Positions 8,157 to 17,046 of a stretch of 64,000 nucleotides of DNA are shown piece after piece. This stretch comes from Casp-actino8 sp039800005 (GTDB lineage: Bacteria; Actinomycetota; Acidimicrobiia; Acidimicrobiales; Ilumatobacteraceae), in the NCBI GenBank assembly GCA_039800005.1, contig JBDLRN010000066.1:53501-117500 (forward strand), read 5' to 3'. A model generated the notes under the pieces. The model worked only from the letters and a program-made list of their open reading frames with translations. It was not told the DNA's origin and ran no database searches. The translations under genes and the position numbers were made by a program. Every line of letters begins with the position of its first letter. The stretch's first letter is position 1.

Positions 8157-9896
8157 TCACGAACACACGGTCAGCGCTTCGACCTGTTCGCCCAGAGCTG
8201 CCGGTCCTCCGAAGATGGCCAGTTTCGACACGCCGAGACGAGTGAACTCGGACTTCACGGCGGTCGTGACGCACGTGGACGGGACCAGCATGAGCGGAGA
8301 CACAGGCTCGAGGGCCGAGAAGGGCACGGCTGACAGTGCGTCGGGGAAATTGGCCACCGTGGCCAATGACGCCCAGGTCGACACACCCAACTCCGACCAG
8401 ACCCTCACCGACCGATCGGTGACGCTCGCATCGAACACCGTGGCCACCGTGGCGAAGGATCTCAGTTCGTCCAGAGTGGCGGTGGCAAAGGCGGCGGCGG
8501 CACCGACGACAGTGATCTTGGCCGGGTCGAGGCCAGAGAGTCGAGTGCGCGTGTAGCCGGGCAGCGGACGTAACCCGTCGATCAGGACGAACGCGTCGCC
8601 GAACACGGCGGCCGCGGTGGACGCGATGAGCGGATCGGCGAAATCGCGCCCGCTGGCCACCCAGACTCGGTCGCTCACGAAGTCGTCCCATGCGTCGCCG
8701 GTGAGGAGGTCGGCGGTTTCGTAGCGATCGACCCCGCCGAGACGGATGATGTTCGCTCCCGTGAGTGCCCGCAAGTCACGCTCGACTTGCGCGGAAATGG
8801 CGGCAGTGCCTCCGGCCAGGACGATGGTCGTCGGTCCGAGACGATCCAACAGGAGACGAGTCGACGCGGGAATGCTGTTGGGCCGGACGAGCAGAACCGG
8901 AACCCCGTACGAACTGGCCGCCGCTCCGGCGGCGAGGGCGTCGGGGAACTTGTCACCCGTGGCGACGAACACCGTGCCGGCTTCCTCCCAGATGGCACCC
9001 ACCGCCGAGGCCGTCTCGTAGCGATCGAGTCCGAACACCCGAGTGATCTCCAGTCCGGTGCTCGGCAAACCGGCGCCCGAGCCGAGTGGCAGACCAGTGC
9101 GGGAACGGATCCAGGTGAGTGCGCTGGGCGTCCAGCCGGCCACAGAATGTCCGTTGCAGGCGACCGGTCCGTAGCTGGTGACTCCGACGACCGTGTAGAT
9201 CCCACCCACGTTGGCGATCACCGGCCCACCCGAATCGCCGTTGCACGACGACACAGCGGGAGCGAACGTACAAATGGCCGTGCTGGCATCGAACACGTTT
9301 CCGAGCGAGAGGTCGAGATCGGCACAGCTCGTCTTGTCGACGATCGACATGTTCCCTGTCAACAAGACCGGGGACACCGTGCCTCCGGCGCTGGTGACTC
9401 CCCATCCGATGGCTTGGACCGGAGTTCCGGTCGACCACGCCGCCGTATCGTCATACGAGGCGATCTGGGGAAGTAACGACGAATCGATGCTGACAGGAGC
9501 ATCGAGCTTGTACAGGCCGAAGTCGTAGATCAGTTGGAAGGCGTTGTAGGAGTAGTAGGGGTGGGCGTAACCGGTTGCCGAACCCACGGACCGCAAACTC
9601 GGCACCGAGGTCGAACCGGTGTACACGGTCGCTCGATCGGCGATGCAGTGCGCCGCGGTCAGGATCCACTCACTACTGATGAAAGTGCCCGAGCACAAGC
9701 CGCCACCGATGTCGATACGCGCCACCACCGAACCCCACCGGGCGTCGGCCGGAACTCCCCCGACGATCATGGGTTGGACATCACCGTCATCGACGGTGTC
9801 GGCAGCGACCGATGGCGAACTCGACAACGACAGGACACCCAGGACGATTCCGACGGCACACAGGCTGGACACGAGGCGCGCTTGACGGCGGATCAC
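8157..9896 (-). CDS. Secreted trypsin-like serine protease with C-terminal CWB2 repeats
   Basis: 579 aa from a GTG start chosen because TACGGT (9903-9908) lies 6 nt upstream; longer readings would run into the tRNA gene. Residues 1-32 form a signal peptide (basic start, hydrophobic core, AA-type cleavage). IVGG at 44-47 is the zymogen-activation site of S1 proteases. The triad is visible as TAAHC (His83), an Asp in YDFGLYKL and GDSGGP. From about residue 275 three repeats of the cell-wall-binding-2 type follow (FGLDRYETA, LGGVDRYETA and a degenerate third one). The enzyme should be exported and held at the surface. Its target is unknown. Confidence 0.88.
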   Translation of the reverse strand: MIRRQARLVSSLCAVGIVLGVLSLSSSPSVAADTVDDGDVQPMIVGGVPADARWGSVVARIDIGGGLCSGTFISSEWILTAAHCIADRATVYTGSTSVPSLRSVGSATGYAHPYYSYNAFQLIYDFGLYKLDAPVSIDSSLLPQIASYDDTAAWSTGTPVQAIGWGVTSAGGTVSPVLLTGNMSIVDKTSCADLDLSLGNVFDASTAICTFAPAVSSCNGDSGGPVIANVGGIYTVVGVTSYGPVACNGHSVAGWTPSALTWIRSRTGLPLGSGAGLPSTGLEITRVFGLDRYETASAVGAIWEEAGTVFVATGDKFPDALAAGAAASSYGVPVLLVRPNSIPASTRLLLDRLGPTTIVLAGGTAAISAQVERDLRALTGANIIRLGGVDRYETADLLTGDAWDDFVSDRVWVASGRDFADPLIASTAAAVFGDAFVLIDGLRPLPGYTRTRLSGLDPAKITVVGAAAAFATATLDELRSFATVATVFDASVTDRSVRVWSELGVSTWASLATVANFPDALSAVPFSALEPVSPLMLVPSTCVTTAVKSEFTRLGVSKLAIFGGPAALGEQVEALTVCS

Positions 9897-9915
9897 GGTT
9901 CGACCGTAACGGGAT

Positions 9916-9967
9916 TCTGGCGCGGGATCTCGACCCATACGGTGAATTTTCCTCACCAGAACACCGG
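9916..9967 (-). repeat. 52-bp dispersed repeat, copy 1
   Basis: Read on the minus strand, these 52 nt match 62909-62960 (plus strand) at 45 of 52 positions without gaps. The conserved blocks are CCGGTGTTCTGGTGAGGA and TTCACCGTATGGGT. GGTGA and TCACC inside the element can pair as a short hairpin. It begins 10 nt after the CCA end of the tRNA-Leu gene and ends just before the protease promoter. Confidence 0.85.
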
Positions 9968-9977
9968 AGGAAGTCTG

Positions 9978-10064
9978 TGGTGTCGAAGGGGGGACTTGAA
10001 CCCCCACGATCTTACGATCACTAGCCCCTCAAGCTAGCGCGTCTGCCTATTCCGCCACTTCGAC
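9978..10064 (-). tRNA. tRNA-Leu (anticodon GAG)
   Basis: An 87-nt class II tRNA on the minus strand including an encoded CCA. The acceptor stem GTCGAAG pairs with CTTCGAC, discriminator A. The anticodon stem CTAGC/GCTAG encloses the loop TTGAGGG, giving anticodon GAG (Leu, CUC/CUU). The T arm is GGGGG TTCAAGT CCCCC, and a long variable arm is present as expected for leucine. It lies 43 nt after secG, an arrangement seen in other actinobacteria. Confidence 0.95.
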
Positions 10065-10107
10065 AAGTGGTGCCACGATACCGCCGGTCGCCCGAGGCGA
10101 CCACACG

Positions 10108-10347
10108 TCATCGGACGAGAAGAAAGCCCAGGCTGAGGATCGACACGACCCACACCAGGACGAACACCAGGGTGATGCGATTGAGGTTGCGCTCCGCGGC
10201 CGCCGAGCCGAGGGCTGCTCCACTGCCACCACCGAACATGTCGGACAGACCGCCACCCTTGCCACTGTGCATCAAGATGCCGGCGACCATGCCGATCGTC
10301 GACAACACATTGATCACGACCATCACGTACATCACCAGATCACGCAC
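10108..10347 (-). CDS. secG: Protein translocase subunit SecG
   Basis: 79 aa membrane protein, the small third subunit of the SecYEG channel. Two hydrophobic segments (about 5-24 and 55-75) flank the glycine-rich cytoplasmic loop HSGKGGGLSDMFGGG, the SecG hallmark. The GTG start at 10347 is supported by TAGGAT (10356-10361) 8 nt upstream. In many actinobacteria secG follows tpiA directly; here the opp operon lies between them. Confidence 0.92.
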   Translation of the reverse strand: MRDLVMYVMVVINVLSTIGMVAGILMHSGKGGGLSDMFGGGSGAALGSAAAERNLNRITLVFVLVWVVSILSLGFLLVR

Positions 10348-10366
10348 GAGAGACGATCCTAACGGG

Positions 10367-11356
10367 TCAACCCGGGAAATGGCAGGCCACCGGATGACCC
10401 TGACCATGGTCGATCAGAGCCGGCTCCTCCTCCGCGCAGCGAGCCTCGGCCCGCGGACACCGAGTCCGGAAACGGCAGCCCGACGGCGGATCGATGGGTG
10501 ACGGAACGTCCCCCTCGAGCACGATCCGACGACGGCTCCGTTCGATGACAGGATCCGGGACCGGCACCGCCGACAACAAGGCCTGGGTGTACGGGTGTGA
10601 CGCCCGTTCGTACAGAGTCTCCGCCTCGGCCACTTCGACCAACTTGCCGAGATACATGACGGCGACCTTGTATGAGATGTGGCGCACCACCGAGAGATCG
10701 TGGGCGATGAACACGTAGGCCAGACCCAAGTCGTCCTGAAGATCGGCCAGAAGATTGACCACTCCGGCCTGGATGCTGACATCGAGAGCCGACACCGGCT
10801 CGTCGAGGACCAGCAACTTCGGGTTGCTGGCCAGGGCGCGCGCGATGCCGACGCGCTGACGCTGACCGCCCGAGAACTCGTGCGGAAAGCGACGAGCATG
10901 ATCAGGTGACAGACCCACCAATTCGAGCAACTCACGAACCCGAGCCTGATGGTCTCCGGGGATCTTTTGAACATCGAGCGGCTCGCTGATCGACGCGCCC
11001 ACGGTGAGTCGAGGATCGAGAGACGCGTATGGGTCCTGGAAGACGATCTGCATCTCCCGACGCAGGGAGCGGAGTTCGCGCACCGGCATGCCGACCAACT
11101 CCCGACCCTGGAACTCGATGGAACCCTCCGTCGGTTCGATCAGACGCAGAACGCAACGTCCGACGGTGGTCTTGCCCGATCCCGACTCCCCCACCAGACC
11201 CAACGTCTCACCGGGTTTCACCTCGAATGACACGTCCGACACCGCTTGCACGGTGCGCTTGACGGACCGAAGTCCACGGGAGCCTCGGACGTCGAAATTC
11301 TTGACCAGATTGCGAACCCGAAGGATCGGCTCGGACGAGACGGCGTCGACTCTCAC
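10367..11356 (-). CDS. oppF: Oligopeptide ABC transporter ATP-binding protein OppF
   Basis: 329-aa ABC ATPase. Walker A GESGSGKTT, Q-loop FQDPYASLDPR, signature FSGGQRQRVGIARAL, Walker B LLVLDEP and the H-loop HDLSVVRHI are all present. The C-terminal CRFRTRCPRAEARC stretch is typical of the oligopeptide/nickel group. The GTG start overlaps the oppD stop as GTGA, so translation is coupled. With OppD it forms the ATPase heterodimer that powers uptake through OppBC. It is the last gene of the operon. Confidence 0.93.
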   Translation of the reverse strand: MRVDAVSSEPILRVRNLVKNFDVRGSRGLRSVKRTVQAVSDVSFEVKPGETLGLVGESGSGKTTVGRCVLRLIEPTEGSIEFQGRELVGMPVRELRSLRREMQIVFQDPYASLDPRLTVGASISEPLDVQKIPGDHQARVRELLELVGLSPDHARRFPHEFSGGQRQRVGIARALASNPKLLVLDEPVSALDVSIQAGVVNLLADLQDDLGLAYVFIAHDLSVVRHISYKVAVMYLGKLVEVAEAETLYERASHPYTQALLSAVPVPDPVIERSRRRIVLEGDVPSPIDPPSGCRFRTRCPRAEARCAEEEPALIDHGQGHPVACHFPG

Positions 11357-12333
11357 GGTGTCACCATCTCTCGCAACTCCTCGGCTCGCCAACACGCCGC
11401 CTCGAGGTCGGCCACCGGCTGCAGTGTCGGCATCTCGAGCCCACATTTCTCGACTGCATGAGGGCAGCGAACGCGGAACGCGCAGCCCGAAGGCGGGTCC
11501 ATCATGTTGGGTGGCGAGCCCGGGATGGGCTGCAGACGATCGAGACCGACGCTGGGCAACGAATTCAACAACCCCTGGGTGTAAGGGTGCGTCGGATGCG
11601 CGTAGAGCGAGTCGACCGAACCGCGCTCGACCACTCGTCCGGCGTACATTCCCTGCACACGGTCGGCCACCCGGGCCACGACCCCGAGGTCGTGGGTGAT
11701 GAGGACGATGGCTGCCTGCAGATCGGATCGAATCTTCTGCAGGATCTCGAGGATCTGGGCCTGCACCGTCACGTCGAGTGCGGTGGTCGGCTCGTCGGCG
11801 ATGAGAACCTCCGGATCGTTGGCGATGGCCATGGCGATCATCACGCGCTGGCGCATCCCACCGGAGAACTCGTGCGGGTACTGACGCGCCCGATCGACCG
11901 GTTGCGGAATTCCCACCTCCCCCAGCAACTCGACCGCTCGGGCCATGGCGGCCTTGGCGCTCACCTTGTTGTGGGCCTGGATCATCTCCACGATCTGATT
12001 GCCGATCCGGTGCGTGGGATTGAGAGCCGAGAGTGGGTCCTGAAAGATCATCGCCACCCGCTTGCCCCGCACCTCACGCATGATCTTGGGCGACGCGCCG
12101 ACCAATTCGGTACCGCGTACCGTGGCCGAACCCTCGATGCGGGCCGACTTGGGCAGCAATCCCATGAGACCGAGAAAGCTCACGGACTTGCCTGAACCGG
12201 ATTCTCCGACGACACCCAGGATCTCGCCTGCTCGCACGTCGAGATCGATCCCCCGCACCGCCTGCACGTCGCCGAACAGAGTCGGAAACGTCACACGAAA
12301 GTCGCGCATGGACAGTACGACGTCGCCGCTCAT
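11353..12333 (-). CDS. oppD: Oligopeptide ABC transporter ATP-binding protein OppD
   Basis: 326 aa. Walker A GESGSGKS, FQDPLSALNP, FSGGMRQRVMIAMA, Walker B VLIADEPTTALD, and a C-terminal cysteine region (CAFRVRCPHAVEKC) identify an OppD/DppD ATPase. ATG overlaps the oppC stop as ATGA and its own stop overlaps oppF. FSGGMRQR versus the FSGGQRQR of OppF is the usual distinction between the two subunits. Confidence 0.93.
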   Translation of the reverse strand: MSGDVVLSMRDFRVTFPTLFGDVQAVRGIDLDVRAGEILGVVGESGSGKSVSFLGLMGLLPKSARIEGSATVRGTELVGASPKIMREVRGKRVAMIFQDPLSALNPTHRIGNQIVEMIQAHNKVSAKAAMARAVELLGEVGIPQPVDRARQYPHEFSGGMRQRVMIAMAIANDPEVLIADEPTTALDVTVQAQILEILQKIRSDLQAAIVLITHDLGVVARVADRVQGMYAGRVVERGSVDSLYAHPTHPYTQGLLNSLPSVGLDRLQPIPGSPPNMMDPPSGCAFRVRCPHAVEKCGLEMPTLQPVADLEAACWRAEELREMVTP

Positions 12334-13304
12334 CGAGCACCGTCCAACTTGGGATCGGTCGCGTCACGCAGCCCGTCCCCGATGAAATTCACGAACAAGG
12401 TGACCAGAACGAGTACGACGCACGGGAAAACGACGAGCCACCAATAACCCGGCAAGAGAGCACCCTTCGCACCTCCGACCAGCTTCCCGAGCGACGTCGA
12501 ACCGGCACCCGGCTGGGGTCCGTAGCCGAAGAATCCGAGCGTCGCCTCCCCGATGATCGCCGACGACACCGAAAACGTCAGGGCGACCAGGATCGGACCG
12601 GCCGAATTGGGGAGAAGGTGCTTCACGACGATCCGAATGGGTCCGGCGCCGAGGGCTCTGGCCGCTTCCACGAACTCACGCTCTTTCAGGGCCAGCACCT
12701 GACTGCGCATGAGGCGCGCCACACCCATCCATCCGAACAACACGAAGAGGACGATCACGAAGCGAATCGACGTGGGTTTGCCGACGATCGGCTCGAGCCA
12801 CGAGACACTGCCCATCACACTGCGCAGGACGAGGAGGGTGACCAGGAAGGGGAAGGCGAGGAACACGTCGGTCACCCGCATCAAGACATCGTCGACCCAG
12901 CCCCCGCGAAGCCCGGCGATCGCTCCGATCGTCACACCGAGGATGGTTCCGAAGACGGCTGCCGCCAGACCGATGAAGATGGAGATTCGCAATCCATAGA
13001 TCAGCCGGCTGTAGAGATCACGGCCGATGTCATCGGTTCCGAGCCAGGCGATGCCACGAGGCGACAGAAACTGATTGGGAGTCTCGGTCGAGGTCTTGAA
13101 CACCGCTTCGTTCACCCCGTAGCGCGCCGTGAGGGGCGCCAACACGACGAAGAGGACCATGAGCGACAACAAGATGAGCGACACCAGGGCGGCCCGATGC
13201 TTGACGAAGCGCCGTACAGCCATCCGTGTGGGCGACAGCGACTGCGAGGCGAGCCCAACGGCGGCATCGATGTCGGTGGTGGAATCGATGGGTTCAGCGG
13301 CCAA
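12330..13304 (-). CDS. oppC: Oligopeptide ABC transporter permease OppC
   Basis: 324 aa inner-membrane permease with an N-terminal tail, six hydrophobic segments and the MetI-type EAA loop (EAARALGAGPIRIVVKHLLPN) that contacts the ATPases. The first codon is TTG at 13304, 11 nt inside the end of oppB. GAGGA 6 nt before it makes the TTG convincing. It pairs with OppB to form the pore. Confidence 0.92.
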   Translation of the reverse strand: MAAEPIDSTTDIDAAVGLASQSLSPTRMAVRRFVKHRAALVSLILLSLMVLFVVLAPLTARYGVNEAVFKTSTETPNQFLSPRGIAWLGTDDIGRDLYSRLIYGLRISIFIGLAAAVFGTILGVTIGAIAGLRGGWVDDVLMRVTDVFLAFPFLVTLLVLRSVMGSVSWLEPIVGKPTSIRFVIVLFVLFGWMGVARLMRSQVLALKEREFVEAARALGAGPIRIVVKHLLPNSAGPILVALTFSVSSAIIGEATLGFFGYGPQPGAGSTSLGKLVGGAKGALLPGYWWLVVFPCVVLVLVTLFVNFIGDGLRDATDPKLDGAR

Positions 13305-14280
13305 GGCGAATCCTCGGGTCGAGCACGGCGTACGAGACGTCGGCGATCAGATTGAACACGATCACCACGAGGGTGAAGAAGAACATCCACGGCATCATCT
13401 GAGGAAAGTCACCGTTGTCGTACGCCCCGAGGAAGAAGTCCCCCAGGCCCGGATACGAGAAGATGCGCTCGGTGATGATCAGGCCGCCGAGAATCGCGCC
13501 GATGTCGATGGCGGCCACGGTGACGATCGGAATGAGAGCGTTACGCAGGGCGTGGCGCACCAGGACACGCCGCTCGCTGATGCCCTTGGCCCTCGCGGTG
13601 CGCATGTACTCGGAATTCAGAACCTCCAGCAGCGAGGCTCTCATGTAACGGGCGTAGACCGCCACGATCTGGATCACCACCACCGTGACCGGCAAGATCA
13701 TGTGCTTGAGCATCAGCCAAAGATCGAACCCCCGCTGACCAGGTGGATACACGCCGGATGTGGGCAACAAGGACGATCCGAACCAACGGTTCCAGTACAC
13801 GGCGAACACCAGCTGCAAGATGAGTGCCGAAACGTACGGCGGAGTGGAGATGGCCACAAAAGCAGCCGTGTTCACCGAGGAGTCGCGCAGGCCACCCGGC
13901 TTCAACGCCACGTACACGCCCAAGGTCAGACCGATGACGATCCCGAGGGCAGTGGACACCAGCCCGAGTCGCAGTGTGTTCATCATCGCGTCGCGGAACT
14001 CCGGCCACACCTCGCGACTTCCCTTGATGCTGCGCGGCCAGTCGAAGGTCACGAAACCCTTCAGCCACTGCAGGTAGCCCCGAACGTAGCCACCGAATCC
14101 CTCGTACAGGCCGTTCGTGTCGATGTACTGCTGGATCTTCTTGGGCGAAGCCCGCTGGTTCACACGCAGATAGCTGGCGAGCGGATCGGTGCCCACTCGA
14201 AGAGCCACGTACACCAGAAACGTCACGATGAGGATCAGGGGAAGCGCCCACAAGAGTCTGCGCAACACGAATCGCAACAC
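13294..14280 (-). CDS. oppB: Oligopeptide ABC transporter permease OppB
   Basis: 328 aa permease. It has the N-terminal LRRLLWALPLILIVTFLVY membrane anchor characteristic of OppB/DppB, an extended periplasmic region and the EAA loop (TARAKGISERRVLVRHALRNA). The GTG start at 14280 has GGGAGG 6 nt upstream, one of the strongest ribosome binding sites in the window, which may compensate for the hairpin between it and oppA. Confidence 0.92.
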   Translation of the reverse strand: MLRFVLRRLLWALPLILIVTFLVYVALRVGTDPLASYLRVNQRASPKKIQQYIDTNGLYEGFGGYVRGYLQWLKGFVTFDWPRSIKGSREVWPEFRDAMMNTLRLGLVSTALGIVIGLTLGVYVALKPGGLRDSSVNTAAFVAISTPPYVSALILQLVFAVYWNRWFGSSLLPTSGVYPPGQRGFDLWLMLKHMILPVTVVVIQIVAVYARYMRASLLEVLNSEYMRTARAKGISERRVLVRHALRNALIPIVTVAAIDIGAILGGLIITERIFSYPGLGDFFLGAYDNGDFPQMMPWMFFFTLVVIVFNLIADVSYAVLDPRIRLGR

Positions 14281-14331
14281 GGTCGACCTCCCCCTTCCTG
14301 TCAGCCCGCGAAAACCTTAGTCGGTGAAACA

Positions 14332-14361
14332 CTGGGGGCCGGCCTTCCGGCCGGCCCCCAG
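14332..14361 (-). terminator. Intercistronic hairpin between oppA and oppB
   Basis: A perfect 13-bp stem with a TTCC loop; the minus-strand continuation is TGTTTCACC, a weak T-tract. It lies after the oppA stop (14387) and before the oppB start (14280). Partial termination or 3'-end protection here would give more binding protein than permease, as is common in such operons. Confidence 0.75.
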
Positions 14362-14386
14362 GTCATCGTTGATGAGAAACTCTGGG

Positions 14387-16105
14387 TCAGAGAATCTCGA
14401 CGACCGGCTCCGACACCACCAGGTTGGTGATCACGAGCTCGCCGTCGTTGGTGGTGTCCCACACGTTCGGCAGAACCGGGAACGCAGTGGTCCACACCAT
14501 CCACGACGAGTTGGCGCACTCGGTGACCGGGTTCAAACACTCCGGCCACTGTTCGGCTCCGATGATGATCTGGCCGTCGCCGTCGACGTCTTCCCAAGTC
14601 GAGAAGTTGTTGAAAGCGCGATAGTTGTTCAACTCGCCGTCGACCGAGCCGCCAACGCGGTCGGTGCGCCAGAAGCCCGACTTCGGGAACTGGAACAGCG
14701 GCAGCATGACGTAGTCGCCGGCCATGAGTGTCATGACCTGCTTGACGAGTTCGGCACGGGCCTCTTCGTCGACCGTCACATCGGCTTCCTTCAGAAGCGC
14801 GGTCGCTTCCTCGTTGCACCAACCGGTCGAGTTCTGACCCTGCTGACCGTTCTCGTCGCTCGGAATCTGATCACAGGCGAACGACGCATTCAGGTACGCC
14901 GGGTCCGGCGGAGCCGTGCTGATGTACATGGCCATGTCGTAGTCGAGAGCTGGGAGGCGCTGCTGGAAGTAGCAGGCTGCGTCACAGTTGTCGGCAACCA
15001 CGTTGAAGCCCGCGGCCTGGAGCAGCGGGATCAGGTAGGCCTGGGTGTTCTCGCGACGAGTGTTGCCGGTGTTGATGATCCAACGAATGGTCGGGGCTTC
15101 CCCACCGTCCTTGGCCCAGTAGCCACTGGCGTCCTTGGCCCAGCCGTTGGACTCCAGAAGGGCGATCGCGCCCTCCGGGTCGTACTGGTCGGCGAAGGCG
15201 TCGTTGCAGTAACGACCCGGGACGATCGGACCACAGTTCAGGAGCGTGCCCTGGCCGTCCGACAGCGGGATGTAGATCTGCTCGAACACGCCCTGGCGGT
15301 CGATCGACTTCGCGAAGGCCTCGCGGAAGATCGGGTCGGCGAAGGGTCCGCCACGGTTCGGGTCGGACTGGAAGTAGAAGCCTTCGTAGTCACCGCCGAA
15401 CTCCACCTTGTTGGCGACGTTCGGATCGGCCAGCGCCTCGGTGATACCAGCGAAGAACTGCGGGTAGATGAAGTCGACTTCACCGGCCAACAAAGCCGCG
15501 CTCTGGGTGTCGAAGTCGGCGAACGGCACCATCACGATGCGCTCGGTCGACGGTGCTTCGCCCCAGTAATTGGGGTTCGGCGTGTAGACGAGCTGCTCGG
15601 GACTCCACGACTCCATGATCCACTCGCGGCCCGAAATCGAGATCAGGTCGGCGAAATCGGCCGAGATGTCGTTGCAGTCCTCCACGGCAGCGGCCTTGAT
15701 GAGACCACCGAAGAGAAGCTTGTACGGGGCGTAGACCTCGCTGAACTCCACCACGACCTGCTGATCGCTGGCGCCCGCGGCGACGGAGATGATCTTGTCG
15801 TAGCCGGTGGTGCTGATCGAACCGGGTGTGTTGAGTGTCGCGTTCACGGTGCACTCGAAGTCGGCGACCGTGATCGGACTGCCGTCTTCCCACACCGCGT
15901 CCGGATTGATGTCGATGGTCACCCGCATCGCGGCCTCGGCGGCTGGTGCTTCGGTGGCATCGGGTGCTTCGGTGTCGGCCGGTGCCTCGGTGGCGGGGGC
16001 CGACGTTTCGTCGGTCGATGTGTCTGCGTCATCGCCGCCACAGGCTGCGATGATCAGGGACACACCGGCCAGAAGGGCGAGCGCCTTGCTCGTCTTCTTG
16101 GTCAT
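14387..16105 (-). CDS. oppA: Oligopeptide-binding lipoprotein OppA (SBP_bac_5 family)
   Basis: 572 aa. Lipoprotein signal MTKKTSKALALLAGVSLIIA followed by the lipobox Cys (AAC), then an acidic Thr/Glu/Ala-rich linker (about 24-55), then a solute-binding domain of family 5 with the expected size of about 510 residues. It captures peptides (or possibly nickel or other solutes) outside the membrane and delivers them to OppBC. The ATG is preceded by AGGAGG at 7-nt spacing. It is first in the opp operon. The whole block sits between tpiA and secG, which are adjacent in many actinobacteria, so the operon was probably inserted there. Confidence 0.92.
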   Translation of the reverse strand: MTKKTSKALALLAGVSLIIAACGGDDADTSTDETSAPATEAPADTEAPDATEAPAAEAAMRVTIDINPDAVWEDGSPITVADFECTVNATLNTPGSISTTGYDKIISVAAGASDQQVVVEFSEVYAPYKLLFGGLIKAAAVEDCNDISADFADLISISGREWIMESWSPEQLVYTPNPNYWGEAPSTERIVMVPFADFDTQSAALLAGEVDFIYPQFFAGITEALADPNVANKVEFGGDYEGFYFQSDPNRGGPFADPIFREAFAKSIDRQGVFEQIYIPLSDGQGTLLNCGPIVPGRYCNDAFADQYDPEGAIALLESNGWAKDASGYWAKDGGEAPTIRWIINTGNTRRENTQAYLIPLLQAAGFNVVADNCDAACYFQQRLPALDYDMAMYISTAPPDPAYLNASFACDQIPSDENGQQGQNSTGWCNEEATALLKEADVTVDEEARAELVKQVMTLMAGDYVMLPLFQFPKSGFWRTDRVGGSVDGELNNYRAFNNFSTWEDVDGDGQIIIGAEQWPECLNPVTECANSSWMVWTTAFPVLPNVWDTTNDGELVITNLVVSEPVVEIL

Positions 16106-16162
16106 AGGTGACCTCCTGGTCGTTACGTGGAGGGCTGGACCCGAGGGCCACGGGAAACCCGC

Positions 16163-16190
16163 CCGCGACCATCCTCCCCGAAGGTCGCGG
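16163..16190 (-). terminator. Probable terminator after tpiA
   Basis: An 8-bp stem (CCGCGACC/GGTCGCGG) with a 12-nt loop, 65 nt beyond the tpiA stop codon. The T-tract is short (GGGTTTCC on the minus strand). The same 149-nt gap also carries the oppA promoter region, so the hairpin may insulate opp from glycolytic read-through. Confidence 0.55.
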
Positions 16191-16254
16191 CTGGGAAAGA
16201 TTACCAGCCGTTCACTGCCTGTTCAGGGAGATCCACCCCATGACCCGCGCGGGA

Positions 16255-17046
16255 TCAACTGGCGTGCTGGGGAAACTGGATGATCCGTGCGAATTCGTCG
16301 GGATCGAGACTGGCCCCGCCCACGAGAGCCCCGTCGATGTCGGCCTGAACCATGAGTTCGGCGATGTTGCCGGCCTTCACCGATCCTCCGTACTGGATCC
16401 GAACGGCGTCAGCGGCGGCCTGGTCCCAGGCCTCGGCGACGGTTCTCCGAATGGCCGAGCACACCGTCTGGGCGTCGTCAGCCGTGGCGGTGAGCCCGGT
16501 TCCGATGGCCCAGATGGGTTCGTAGGCGATCACCAGTTCGGCGACCTGTGCCGCCGTGCGGCCCGCCAGTGAACCCCGGACCTGACCGGTCACCCGTTCC
16601 ATCGTCGACCCTGCCTCCCGCTCCTCACGCGTCTCACCGACGCACACGATGGGGGTCATCTTGTGTGCCTGCACAGCGGCCACCTTGCGAGCCACCACGT
16701 CGTCGGTCTCGCCGAACATCTGGCGACGCTCGCTGTGACCGCAGATCACGTAGCGGACACCGAGCTTGGCCAGGAACGGCGGGGCGACTTCTCCCGTGTA
16801 CGCACCGGAGTTCTCGTGGTGGGCGTTCTGTGCACCCAGCTGAAATCGCAGTTCGTCGGCTTCGATCAGCGTCTGCACACTGCGCAGATCGGTGAAAGGT
16901 GGATGAATCGACACGTCGGTGGCCTCGAAGTCGTCCTTCGACACCAGATAGTTCAACTTCTGCAGCACCTGAATGGCCTCGTAATGGTTGAGGTTCATCT
17001 TCCAGTTGCCGCTGATGAGCGGACGACGTTCAGGACGGCGAGACAT
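16255..17046 (-). CDS. tpiA: Triosephosphate isomerase
   Basis: 263 aa TIM barrel interconverting dihydroxyacetone phosphate and glyceraldehyde 3-phosphate. NWKMN (Lys16), CGHSERR (catalytic His) and AYEPIWAIGTG (catalytic Glu) are present, as are the phosphate-binding GGSVK and VGGASL. The ATG has GAAAGG 6 nt upstream and lies 17 nt inside the end of pgk. Last gene of the gap-pgk-tpiA operon. Confidence 0.97.
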   Translation of the reverse strand: MSRRPERRPLISGNWKMNLNHYEAIQVLQKLNYLVSKDDFEATDVSIHPPFTDLRSVQTLIEADELRFQLGAQNAHHENSGAYTGEVAPPFLAKLGVRYVICGHSERRQMFGETDDVVARKVAAVQAHKMTPIVCVGETREEREAGSTMERVTGQVRGSLAGRTAAQVAELVIAYEPIWAIGTGLTATADDAQTVCSAIRRTVAEAWDQAAADAVRIQYGGSVKAGNIAELMVQADIDGALVGGASLDPDEFARIIQFPQHAS